Assembly (NCBI GenBank): GCA_027382625.1
Contig: JAJKFJ010020761.1
Location: 1 to 56,267 of the forward strand
Length of the DNA stretch: 56,267 nt
Direction of reading: 5' to 3'
DNA from: Tetmemena sp. SeJ-2015
Taxonomy: Eukaryota > Ciliophora > Spirotrichea > Sporadotrichida > Oxytrichidae
Part shown: positions 12,166 through 23,024 of the stretch, piece by piece
How positions within the stretch are numbered: position 1 is the first letter of the stretch
Layout of the letters: the number at the start of each line of letters is the position of its first letter
Position numbers and translations under genes: made by a program
The notes under the pieces: model-generated
Database searches by the model: none
What the model was told of the DNA's origin: nothing
What the model saw: the letters and a program-made list of their open reading frames with translations, nothing else

Positions 12166-15035
12166 ATGGAACAGGCAGCGCCAGACTATCACTCCCCCAT
12201 CAAGCAAGATACTTTCAACTAGACCTATGGCACCTTCTATCATCGGTCGCCAATTTACAAGCCAATTGAGGTAACTCCCGCCTAGCTATTGGCCACACAG
12301 ACGCTCAAAGCTGACTCTATTAAGTTCTTGGACAAATTATAATTTCTGCCCATTCAGTATCATGACCTCAGATTGATTCCGCCCAAGAAGTACAACTAAG
12401 ATCATGTCAAGCAGTTTAGAAATAGACAGCTATTCACATATCCAGCCACTAAAGTCGGTAAGTTGCACACATTATACACGCATAAAAAATACTTATATCT
12501 ACACATTCCTTTTTCTAAGTGTAATTATTTTAGTAAAACCCATAAACTAAAATTTTAAACGAAGTTGGATCATGCTTTTAATTATAATTATATAATTATC
12601 TCATACTTGGAAAAATTTAAATTTTTCCTGAGATTCAAGTCAAGAAAAACAGAATCTTTTAGCATTTAGAGTAAAGTTTTGCAGATCTTGAGAACAAATT
12701 TTGTAATTTATGAATATAAAGCAGGTTTTAATTTCGCTAAAGAATTTTTTAAGGTTTTGAGTTTCTGAGGATTTTCACAGAGTAATGAAGGAGTACAGAG
12801 TAGTTGAAGACTAGGATGATGCTAAAAGGCCAAAGTTCAAACTCAACGGAATCAGAAAAGTATCCCCTCATAAATAAAGAGAATCAGATAAACTCAATCC
12901 TGATCTAGCCAAGCTTACTCAATTACCTATTAACAAAAAGGAATAATTTATTATTTAAAAAACCTGCAATATAATTTACTCTAGTAAAGTTATATTATTT
13001 GCATTAAGTCAGTCAATTTATTTGTTTAAACTTGGACAGAGTTAGAGATAACGGACCCATTCAGTATCCCTAAAACTGTATTTACTCTATCATCATATTA
13101 TACTATAAATCTACTTTTTTACATGATCTTTATTTAAATAAGTCTATTTTGATATGATTATCGATACGATTTTTAAATTATAGCAAGCTTAGTGTAGAGG
13201 AGCTTCCTTACAATCTCCTAATGAACATAGATAAAATGGTTCTGAAGCAGCTTAAGAAACAATCATAAATGCTGTTGCATTTTATTTGAAGAAGTTCATA
13301 TCGCCTGATTTCCTGAAGGCCTTCGCAAAAGAGAACAACATCATAATCAGAAGCATGAGCACACTGCAATGAACAACCACAAGGACGAGTCGAATCCTTC
13401 TTCTTCTAATCAGCAATTCCAAACCTGCAGAATAAACTCACTCAGCAGAATACTTTCCCATCCACTCAGGCTTTCAACTAAGATCCAGCTGCTGACAACC
13501 CCAGCGACATACCTGGCTACGCGTAAGAATCAAGCAACACTAATGCCCTCCACACTTTCCCTCACACTCTTCCCACCACTACCATGGAGATTGACTTGGA
13601 TGAATATGAACAGTGGTACTTAAAGTTAATTACAAATTAAATATACACTTTTTAAATCAATATATAGCTTTTCTTATAATAAAAATAAATTATCAATAGA
13701 TCAATCATTATTAAGCTAATTCAGGAATTTCTTAACAGTATCTTATCATCTAAAAAGATTGAATTGTATTCCTCATATATAAGTACTACTGACATCTAAT
13801 TAATTTTATACTTAAAGAAGTAGATAGAGGAGAGACTAAGACAGACTTTCATAAATGAGGCACTTAGAAATTATGAAAAAACTAAAGAAGCCCAAATGCA
13901 GGAGACCTAAGCAGAGAGAGAATTAAGACTCTAGAAACTGGAATAATGGAGACAGCAGAAGGAGTTCCAACGCAAGATGAAAGAAGGGTGGGAGAAGAGA
14001 GTCAAAGAAATGGAGTAACTAGATAAAGAAGAAAAGAAGACTAGAGGCAAGCGCGCATTTATGTCATGGCTCAAGAAACTGTGCTCTAAACTGGAAGTTT
14101 AAAAAGAGATTGAAAGATAGAAGAAACTGGAAGTCAAGTTGATAGCAAATATTTTCTCCTTTCTTTAAAAAGCTGAAAGAGGAAAAGAAGGTGAGAGTGG
14201 ATGAGAATAGGAGAATAATGAATAACGCAGCATATAAGGAGTGGCTCAAAAGTATTAAGTAAAGAGAGAAAGAGGCCTAAGGAGAGAGTGGCGCTAGAAA
14301 ACGCAGGGCTAGCTTTGATATTGGAGTATTTAGAAACCAAAACTATGGAGCTATGTACAGTACTCCTTAAGTATAAGTGAAGAGATAACAATCTTTCACC
14401 AGAGAGAAGATAGTCAATATCATGGTATAGCCTGGGCAGTCTAGAGCAAATTAAATGGAGAAGGGATATGCTTCGGCTAAGCCCAAACCCGCATAATAAA
14501 TCACCTATAACCAAGCTATTTCAAGTCCTTAGTAACCTAGAAGAGCTTCTTCTTCCTACAAGAAGAGCCCTCAAATATTCACCAGAGATTAATTCAAGTC
14601 CCAAAAGCACGTAAGAGCACAAGCAAGAAGAAGAAAGTCAACTAAGGAAAGAAAAAGTTCAGCGTGAATAGAAGAAACGTGAAATATGCCAACTCTGATA
14701 GCAAATCCTTGAATGAGCATGCAAGCCCTGAGTTGTTAGTAGATGCTTACTAACAACAAATTTAAAGATAAGAGATGCTAGAGAGACTTGAAAGACAAGG
14801 AGCGGCTGGTATTGGAGCAAACTTTTTCGAAATTATAAGCGAGGAGAAGGATGATCAGAGGAGTTCAGACAGTACATCTTATAAGGGAAGAAGGCAGAGG
14901 AAATAAAAGTCAAGTCAGGAAATCTCGAGCATTTACCAAAGATATGACAATGAAGGGTAGTATCAAGAGAGAACAAATGAAAGTGCAGAGATCTTTGCCT
15001 CTGGAGTTGACGAAGCAGCTTACAGATATCAATGA
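12166..15035 (+). CDS. Coiled-coil protein, CCDC34-like
   Basis: Opens at ATG 12166-12168 with MEQAAPDYHSPIKQDTF and ends at TGA 15033-15035. The N-terminal exon stops at a GTAAGT near 12455; a long AT-rich insert follows before coding resumes near 12786. The centre (13820-14270) is a strongly charged helix, rich in Lys, Glu, Arg and Gln, with repeated Trp-Leu-Lys motifs (FMSWLKKLCSKLE, then AYKEWLKSIKQREKE). Such WLK units in a Glu/Lys helix are typical of CCDC34-like ciliary proteins; I give that as a resemblance only. The C-terminal third is Ser/Gln-rich and ends GVDEAAYRYQ. Frame breaks: one at AAA near 13420, where one more A restores the frame, and one near 14167 at a T-rich insert. Diverges from the ligase gene with about 170 bp between starts. 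Confidence 0.7.
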
Positions 15036-15114
15036 GGATCATAGTTAGATTGAAGTTTATGGGATCTAATAATTTTCCTATTACCCTTAATTTTAAAAAT
15101 ACTAATTTATCAAT

Positions 15115-16135
15115 CATCCACCACCACTCTAGCCATTCTAAATAGAATAAGTGAGTTTAAATAGCCTTGCAATTCGGGCATTCCGCCTTCCTTTTAAGCC
15201 AATCGTGTGCGCACTTAAAATAAGTAAATACTTAATGTGAAAGATGTGATTGCATTGCAGAGTGACTATTTGCTCTGCTAATTTGAATTCAGCTATACAT
15301 ATGGAGCAGTTATCTTGCTCTGGCTCTATCTTCTTATATAATCCTCACAATAAATAATCTGCGTTAAGTAACTAGACTTTAGCTTGGTGAGTTGCGAGGA
15401 TGTTAATCCTGTTATCTCGATTAGTTGCTACTGTTATTCGCCTTCCTCTCCTTGTGCTCTGTATCCGTAATCAACTGATTCCACATCAAGCATGCGGTGC
15501 AATAGTCTCTGTAAGTTTCTGTGCTGCTGCTCATGAACTGGAAGTCTCTCGTTTAAAGCTCTGTACCTTCTTATGAAGTCCTATATCCAGTGTTAAGATA
15601 AATATTAAAGTAGTAGTACTCTGTGAAAACATAGAAAAAAGCCATAACACAGAAATAGGTTTATCCTTAGTAGAGAAGCTAGCACTATCAGGAAGTAAAG
15701 AAACCCCCTTCATCATTCTATACTCAAGAATTAAGAAAAGAATTTAAGAGATGAAACTCTTACACAACCAAGGGGAAAGGCTTCTAGAAAAAGAAAGCTG
15801 CCATAGAGAAGAGAGGCGAAAAAGGTTGGGAAAAATATTCCAAGGTGGAGAAACTAAAGTCTCTTATTCATAACCATTTGAGGCATGTACAGAAGCTCAA
15901 TCACTCTAATCAGGAAGAAATAAGCGTATTGAAAAATTGGCCATCCACGTAACTCATTGAACAGTATTTCCTATTGGCGGTAATTAGAATACATCTTCAT
16001 CCCAAGGGATTTATTTTTTCTTAGAAATCATGCTAAATTACATTACGTAGTTTGATAGCTGCTCATTACAGAGTAAACCACACCACATCCCAGCAAGAAA
16101 AGTACTCCAATTTGTACCTTGTCTCTAAATCTCAT
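15115..16135 (-). CDS. Membrane-anchored RING-H2 protein (probable E3 ubiquitin ligase)
   Basis: Starts at ATG 16133-16135 with an N-terminal membrane helix (VQIGVLFLLGCGVVYSVMSS). Further hydrophobic segments follow, for example FQYAYFFLIRVIELLYM and IFFPTFFASLLYGSFLFLEA, giving perhaps four to six helices. The C-terminus has a complete RING-H2 finger: CSIC, then CNHIFH, then C and the WLKRKAECPNCK block. Such proteins transfer ubiquitin from an E2 to membrane-associated substrates. A 17-bp insert flanked by a 5-bp repeat splits the finger between its His and Cys ligands, and removing it restores a normal finger. The frame changes once just upstream of the finger near 15330. No TGA follows the finger in frame for several hundred bases, so the true end is uncertain and overlaps the 3' end of the convergent coiled-coil gene. 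Confidence 0.75.
15219..15235 (-). other. 17-bp IES inside the RING finger
   Basis: TTAAG (minus strand) occurs at 15214-15218 and 15231-15235. Deleting one copy with the AT-rich interior joins FHIK to CAHDWL in frame and restores the spacing of the zinc ligands. Confidence 0.7.
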
Positions 16136-16445
16136 TCTTTTTCTTATTATAATCAGCAACGCAAAAATTAAATTCTGATTAATGTCTGAATTAAAGTCAG
16201 TCCCAAATTTTTAGCAAGTCAAAAAGGAAGTTATGAAGAATATAAAGCAATAAATTGAGTAAAAAGCTTTAAATGAATATTTTTCTCTATTTTCAAAGTT
16301 TAATACAAAGTAAACTACACTTTCCTCATTATAAAAATCGACAATTAAAGGATAAATAAGTATAGTTCATCGGAGATCATTATTTCATAATTAAAACAGT
16401 AATTTATAAAGCAAAATTTAATTAGTAATTTAAATCAAGAATAAG

Positions 16446-16640
16446 AGGCTAGCTGGGCGATTAACTTCTTGATGCTCTTCAGCTCCTTTACTTGGAGATT
16501 ATTGGTTTTATTTAAAAGGCACAGGAGAACTAATCTTTTGCATGTAGATCACGTCTCTCACTTGGGAGGCGCTGAGGGAGATGACCAACAGAAGTCACTC
16601 ATCGACTACGCGGAGTCCACTCTACCACAAATACAATTAT
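16446..16640 (+). pseudogene. Decayed copy of the V-PPase first segment
   Basis: This plus-strand stretch matches the complement of the V-PPase N-terminal segment at about 32918-33150. It shares the end of that segment's intron (CATGTAGATCA against TATGTAGATCA), CTCTCACTTG, AGGCGCTGAGGGAGA and CAGAAGTCACTCATC. It lacks about ten bases just after the splice site, which shifts the frame, and the pointer region is diverged. It therefore cannot supply a working V-PPase start. It forms the outer end of the inverted duplication. Confidence 0.75.
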
Positions 16641-16810
16641 ACTCTCAAGCGTCATCGTTAAATTAGAAATTTACAGAAGATCTTAAAATATTTGAAGAAT
16701 CTAGTAAAATAGTTATCGGTTTTGCTAATATAGGATATTTTGTGATTGTAAAATGGTTTAGGAAATTAATATATCCTCATGCGTTCAAACTAGATCCGCA
16801 ATAATTTTGA
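16640..16810 (+). CDS. Small single-pass membrane protein, copy A (partial)
   Basis: The frame includes [18 protein letters not shown], a hydrophobic helix (NIGYFVIVKWF) and the basic tail RKLIYPHAFKLDPQ, ending at TGA 16808-16810. It is paralogous to the minus-strand gene at 32447-32710. One hydrophobic helix near the C-terminus followed by Arg/Lys suggests a tail-anchored protein, for example of an organelle membrane; that is inference and no family is recognised. The N-terminal part merges with the decayed V-PPase segment, so the true start is not visible. There is no IES at the position where copy B carries one. Confidence 0.45.
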
Positions 16811-16869
16811 ATGAATCATTCGCTGTAGAAAATTCTTATAAATTGTTTTGTGCTCTGTGTTTGTCCTTC

Positions 16870-18039
16870 TCAGCTAAAGTAGATTGATAATTAAGCCATT
16901 GGGTTTAAGAATCTATCCAAGATATTTGAAACTACTGGCTTTACTTTCTAAATGAAAGATGGTAGATTAAAATTAATCAATTAAATAGACTAAATAAGCT
17001 CGAATTTAAGATTGTGGTAATTGGAGTTGGATTGAGCGGCGGCTATGCCTTTAAGAAAATTGTTGATAAAATTCACTCCATAGAAGAATCCACAACCTGT
17101 AAATATATCCCATTAAAAAATTACAAACATCATTTTTTATGTAGTGATTGGACCTGTTATCAAGAGCCACCCTTCGGATGTCTTAAGAGTCTCAATAGAT
17201 TTATCAAGTAATAGATATTAATTATCAAAATTTAAAGATTTATTGTAAGGGAACTACCCTATATTTAAGTAGGAAAAGAACTGGACTGGGATGTATGTTA
17301 ATGCGAAATAAATAAAAGATCCATAATTTTCGAACCAGAGGTGGTGCCAGATTCCATCGTTGATATCGTAAGTGATAGTGTCAATAAACGCTTCAATTGT
17401 AAGGGCAATTAAGGCAGTTATTATAAAATGATAAACTCTAATAGATAGTAAGTAGTTTAAAGCAGGTCCATGCTGCAATACTCTTCTGTGCATGGTATAG
17501 TCAGACTTTAAATAAAAATATTTAGACATGTCAATTGGCCACTTGCCGTCCCATTAAAAGGTCCAGTATCCATAAGTAGCGTAGTACTGCAGAGGCAAAG
17601 CCATTTGGAAAAGTGCTTTGCCTAAGTTATCGTAGTAAGGGTCGTAAGACCGGAAGTGGCTGAAAAGCAATACCAACTACACTCCCATTGAGAACACTAT
17701 CACCCAGTTGGAAATGAAGTAGACCCAATAAGACTCAGACATGAGGATTGCGGTACCAGAGAAATACCAATTGAATGCTGTCAGAGCTATTCTAAACAAC
17801 AAGAGGATTGCTGAAAATAAAACTCATCAACAATTTATTTTTATTTAAAGATTGTTTCATTCATAAACGGGATATAGGAATCAGTTAGGGTAGCTATTTA
17901 AGGGTTGTAGGGCACCCCTTATTTCAAATCCCCTCTTATTATCTACGCAAACGAAGCCTTAAAAGAATTCAAAAACGAAGAGAGGTTAATTTATTTTTGG
18001 GCTAGCTGCTTGCAAAACTGTTTGTAGATGAGGCTGCAT
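16870..18039 (-). CDS. Multi-pass membrane protein family, copy 1
   Basis: Runs from ATG 18037-18039 to TGA 16870-16872. Signature blocks shared by all copies: PFMNETI, the first helix region after it, [67 protein letters not shown], a helix ending TIEAFIDTITYDINDG, LTYIPVQFFSYLNIG, and a last helix GFFYGVNFINNFLKG. That is about five to six membrane helices in some 330 residues. Loosely it recalls FAR-17a/AIG1-like proteins (His-Gly-Pro between helices), but I am not confident. A 28-nt intron (GTAATT to TTACAG) lies before GFFYG. A 44-bp IES follows NETI. One extra base near the start shifts the first 25 codons relative to copy 2. Confidence 0.65.
17811..17854 (-). other. IES in family copy 1 with pointer CAATC
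   Basis: CAATC (minus strand) occurs at 17850-17854 and 17806-17810. Removing one copy with the interior joins NET-I to LLLFRIALTAF in frame. Copy 2 has an IES at the same codon; copy 3 has none. Confidence 0.75.
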
Positions 18040-18165
18040 TCGCTTTTATATATCTTTTAGTTGCTATTTTGAAATTTAATGAGTATCCACATGTAGATTC
18101 ATTGTTATTTTGATGATATCCAAATATCCTAACTTCTCACTCAAATGATTTCATTTCAATTAAGA

Positions 18166-19793
18166 TTATTTAGGATATAATTTATTTTGGACTCTATAGA
18201 AAGAAACAATAATATATAAATAGAAATTAACTCCTGCCACTGCTAACAGCCAATTGCTTTCTTCTTTCCTTATTTCTTATATATAATCTTGAATTCTAGA
18301 TAAGAATTCAAAGGATAATAGAAGATTGAAATAAAAATAATTAGCAGGATAAAAATAGAAACATTTCAAAGCCCAATAATATGATAAGAAAGTGAAAATA
18401 AGTTGTGTATAATTAATTTCTTTATTAATACTTATAATCATGCTAATTTTAACCCTAAACAGGCAATCTAAAGTCTTCTAGGAAGGTGACCTTGACGTCT
18501 GTGTCACAGAATTGATTAAGCAAACTGCCATTTTGACTAGTGGAGACTTAGCTTTTCAAATTCATTACTTTAATCAAATTATTATTAAGCTAGGAACTTT
18601 TGAGATCAGGACGACCGTTATATTTATTAATTAGGAATGTTTAATACAATTAAAATTAATTAGAAAACGTTTGATATTTAAATTCGATGTTTGACTATAT
18701 TGAATATTGGTTAAAGCTATGCATAAAAGTAAATATTTTATTTTAAAGAAACAATTGTCTTATGACTATTTGTAAAGCTAATTTTAAATTCTGCACTGAT
18801 TATGGAACGCAAAGATGTTCATATTTACTGTATAAGAAATAGCATTAGGATTCTTTAATTTTTCGTCAAATCTTTTTGAATAGCTTAGCTTTTCCACAAA
18901 CTTTTTGTTTCTGCTTTTTCTTCTCTTAAAATCATTATTTACTCTATTGATCTTACTCACAATTTTTTTAAAGTTCTAAAATTCTTCTCTCTCACGCATA
19001 TTAGAATCAATTGTATAATATCTTTTAAGAGATAGTCACTTAAGTTGTCTTATCTTGAACTCTTAGTGTCATTGAAATATTTTTCAATTCTTTTTCATCA
19101 AATTAAGATTAGTCCGCACAGAGAATCATAAATTAGCGGTAGAATTAAAGCAGAAATTAATACTAAGCTTATTTAAATTAGAAAATTCAAGATAAGAATG
19201 TATTGCTTACATGAGTTGAAGCAATGCATATTTAATGACTCTTGAATAAAAGCAGTCAGATTTTTCTTATTTCCAGGCCTAATTTTTATTTCCTTTACAA
19301 AAATAGAGAAAATATATACAAAATTAATTTATAAATTATCTGTTCCCCCCTTTTTTATTGGATAATTGATTCCAGATTTATTTAGATCAATTTATCCTAC
19401 TTATAATCTTCCCTGCTACATATTTTCTCTTTATTTCATTCTTACTCGTTTTAATTTGCAATGGGAATATTAAATTCTTATATCTAAGCTTAGAAAATTA
19501 GTGAAACTATATATAATTAAAAGTATAATCTCAAATATTAGTAATGAAATAATATTCTCCAAATTATAATGAAAATAATTTTATGATCCATTGCAAAGAA
19601 ATGAAAATTATAGTTTTAATAATAGTCAAAATTAAAATCTAATAGATTAATATATTTTTTATATTAGAAAAAATTACCTAAAAATAATCACTAAATTATC
19701 CTTTAAGTTATTTATAAAAAACATTTGTATGAGAATATTAACAATAATTATAAAAGCATTAGGTTAGTTGTAGTTTGTAAAGCTTTGATCATA
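18166..19793. other. AT-rich intergenic stretch
   Basis: No conserved coding region seen. It contains one member of a short dispersed repeat (18382-18491) and otherwise AT-rich sequence with scattered T runs. Confidence 0.45.
18382..18491 (+). repeat. Short dispersed repeat, member 1
   Basis: TGATAAGAAAGTGAAAATAA and, further on, TCTAGGAAGGTGA are shared in the same order and orientation with 53254-53316, where the space between them is shorter. No coding role seen. Confidence 0.65.
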
Positions 19794-20284
19794 ATGAAGA
19801 GCGAAGGTTAAATTTTGGAATCTAATTAGCCAGCCCCAAGGTCTACAAATTAAGATTTCCAGCGCAAGACTCCATATTCCATAAGTGAGCACTAATCTTA
19901 GCCTAACTAGGTTTCAGAAGAGCCGCTATAAAACCAATTTTATCCCAGTTTTTTATAACTTAAAATATTGTTATTGACCCTTTCTCTTATATGTATTGTA
20001 TAAAAGTTTGGTGGCTGCTGAAAGGTATTTACAAGAACGACATATAAGCACGGAAAGTGTAAATTAATCCACCGGTGCTCAATAAAAATCCTAGAATCAG
20101 CCATTATAGCAAATAATTTAATAAAATCAGAGAATGGTTAAAATAATAAATGATGAGATGCTACTTCGTGGCAGTTGAAATGACTTATTCACCCCTGATC
20201 TGCAATTATCTTGATAGCAAATTAAATTTATTTAGAGTTTCTTCTTTTATCATCTTCGCAGCGCTGCTCAGCAATGAGAAATGA
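19794..20284 (+). CDS. Short unrecognised protein
   Basis: Starts at ATG 19794-19796 with a Gln/Ser/Asn-rich N-terminus that uses many TAA and TAG codons. A frame change or intron falls between about 19930 and 20020. Coding resumes with WLLKGIYKNDIQARKVQ and runs to FIIFAALLSNEK and TGA 20282-20284. One hydrophobic stretch lies near the end. No family recognised. Confidence 0.4.
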
Positions 20285-20547
20285 TGTGCGCTTATTATAA
20301 ACTTTTAGAAATATAACAAAACTTTTGAGGCTTGTAACTCTGAGTAGAGCTTCTTCCATTTAAAATTTGCAAGGATATAGAGTTCATAGAATTTAATGGT
20401 GAATCTAATATGGCAATAATTATTGAGAAACTTCAACTGCCACCCCTTAAATCCATTTTAATTTCGTTGCTAATTCTCTTTTATATTAAAATCTCAACTA
20501 TATTAAACCATGCCGGATAAGATAAATAAAAGTAAGCTCCAATCTAA

Positions 20548-22641
20548 ATGGACAGAACAGCTAAAATCATTAACGATCTCATGGTCGCCTAAAAATCAGA
20601 AGCAGAGTAATATGCAGAAGAAAGGAAATCATTAAGATAGAGTACTGAAAACAAAACAGAAGAGAGCGCTAAGGAAAGGCTTAGGAGGAATGAGCTGACA
20701 AAATAGTAGGATGGCGGATAGCAATAACCTGGGATGTAGAAGCAGAGGAACACTCTTCAGTCAATACTAGGCTCAGCCAATAGCGTACCTCACATGCTCA
20801 AAAAAGCTGGCTAAGAAGTAGATTTGATGTACTACTTTTTAAATTTTAAGCGACAGAAAATTAGCAAACCTAGCTTTCAGAAGGCAAGGAAAGCGAACTA
20901 ACAGTAGGGAAAGTTTTTCCATCATCAATAGGAAATTAAAGTTAAATTAAGATTTTTGTATTGAAACGGTCAGAGCAAGCTATCTGATGAGGCAAACGAG
21001 TAAATTAGGTTGAATACCTAATTACACGGAGAAGTAGAGGAGCTGACTCATATTTAGAAGTAAACCAACAACCAATCTACCCCACTCATTATTCAAAAGA
21101 GCACACTGATAAAATAAAACTAGCCTGTTGTTCAGAGTAATGCCACTCTTACTCAAAAATTGAAGATTATATTGCTGCTAATATCTTTAATTTGTTGATA
21201 AATTAATGGAAATGTAGACAAGCAGCCATCTAGTAGTGGCTGATAGTGTGACAGATGACAACAGCACAACCCAAGTCTTAATCAAAGCGCCTGAGATAGA
21301 TAGAACAGACTCTAATAATAGCAATTAAAACACTCCCTTCAAACAGCCTTTAAATTTCACTAATGATGATCCATTAAGACTCTCCTCTAATTAATAAATC
21401 TCAAGATTAAGAGGTAGAAAAAATATTTATAGTCTGTTTTTTTTTAAGGTTAGAAGTTTTTTAATTTTAAGAGAAGGAACTAAATTCTAAAGCGGGATTG
21501 GAAAATTCATCTAGAATCACATAAACACGCTCTAACTTATAAAAGAGGATGAGGAAGGTAGTTAGGAAGTTAAAAATTAAGATGAGGATGGAGTGTTTTC
21601 AAGACAAGAGGTGGGATATAAGGACGCAGGGGCCAAACAGTAATCTGAAAATGATGAAGGGTTTTCAGGAGAAATAATAAATTAAATATCCTCCAAATTT
21701 ATCTAAAATTTATTAAGTATAATAATATATTGAAATTCTAAACAATAATTAAAAAAATTTATCTCTACTTTGTTCTCATTTCGTGATGAGCTTAGAATTT
21801 GCATTTCTCATTTTCCTAATGAATTCGATTGGCACAATAATGAGTAATAATGAAGTAGAGAGTGGCTCTGCCACGAAAGAAGTCCAGCAAGCAGTGTCTT
21901 CTTTTAAAAAGTACACTTAGCGAGAGGCCACAAGGATTCCATACTTGAACCAAGCACAGCAAAACATTCAGTAGGATGATCCGTTTCAAAATCAGTAGTA
22001 AATGCAAAAAAATCTGCAGAAGATGGACCACCTAGCCCCAAAAAGATGAGACAGAGGCAAAAAGAGGACAAAAGTTAGTGGAGATGCGCCACCAAGTTAC
22101 CTCTTCAAGTCAACTTGTCCAGTCGGATCCCAAAGGCCACTAGACAATAAGCCTTCCCACAAGGATTCTCAATCATAAGATTCTTCAAAGTGCAGCAGAT
22201 GTGAGTGATCATTCATCGGTCATACAGCCTAGCTAATTGAATCAAGAGTCAATCCAGCAGACCAACCCAACTGCGAGCACTTTCGGTGAAGGGGCGTCCC
22301 TCTAGATTGACCCATCAGTTCATAAAATGGTGCACGCTAACTTGGCTGAAGGTCCATAAAGTTTCAAATAGAATAGCTTACCCTCAAGTATCAGCCATTA
22401 ATAACAACTCAGCCCCACTCCAAATTCATTGAAAATGGGGCTCATGAAACTTAATACCCCCTCAATTATTATGGGCTAGGATTCCATATCTCCTTAATAT
22501 GACTAAAGATTAATAAGAAAATCAGAATTAATAGCACCAAATATCTTAGTAAAGTCGAAATTCTACAGGGATTCGAAAATTTTATTTTCATTTTATAATC
22601 TCTAATAAAAGAGGGGTTAGCATTAAAGACAAAAATATTGA
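20548..22641 (+). CDS. Gln/Ser-rich low-complexity protein
   Basis: Plus-strand coding from ATG 20548-20550 (MDRTAKIINDLMVAQKSEAE) to TGA 22639-22641, with dense in-frame TAA and TAG. The N-terminus is a charged helix, likely coiled-coil. The middle holds EVDLMYYFLNFKRQKISK. The rest is Ser/Gln/Asn-rich with an acidic patch (KEDEEGSQEV) and a Pro/Ser-rich C-terminal part. Probable interruptions lie near 20930-20975, 21165-21205, 21430-21460, 21690-21835 and 22050. No domain recognised; probably disordered. A second gene could begin at 21840, where the sequence MSNNEVESGSATKEVQQAV opens at an ATG. Confidence 0.5.
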
Positions 22642-23024
22642 TTTATCACTACTTTATAATTGTAATAGGTAGGAAAAAAGGCTACTGAAAGAGTAATAAA
22701 ATAAGCTTCAAACATATAATTTATCATAAAGATTAGAGAGGAAATCTTTTATTTAAATCTTCTATTTTAAAATAAGGATCATGCATTTAAGTCATTACTG
22801 AAAATTCCCTACGAAAACAAAAGATTAATACAATTTAAGCATAGAATTAAAGGAGTAAATTTTTCATCTTATAGACTAAATTTTAAATTATCATAGCTTT
22901 AAAATATAATACAAGCTCGAAAAGTCCTCATCTTAAAAACTTGTCTGCTTTTATTTTTTAACGAATTTAAATTATAAATTGTTAATAGCAAGAGAAGCCA
23001 TATTAGCGTAATGATAGCACGATA

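Larger units (their letters stand above)
16446..18165. repeat. Inverted duplication, left arm
   Basis: The complement of this stretch aligns with 30565-33125. Matching blocks in order are the decayed V-PPase segment, the small membrane gene, membrane-family copy 1, and an upstream flank containing GAATCTACAT and GTTAGGATAT. Arms differ by substitutions, indels and at least one IES. Coordinates are approximate. Confidence 0.8.
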
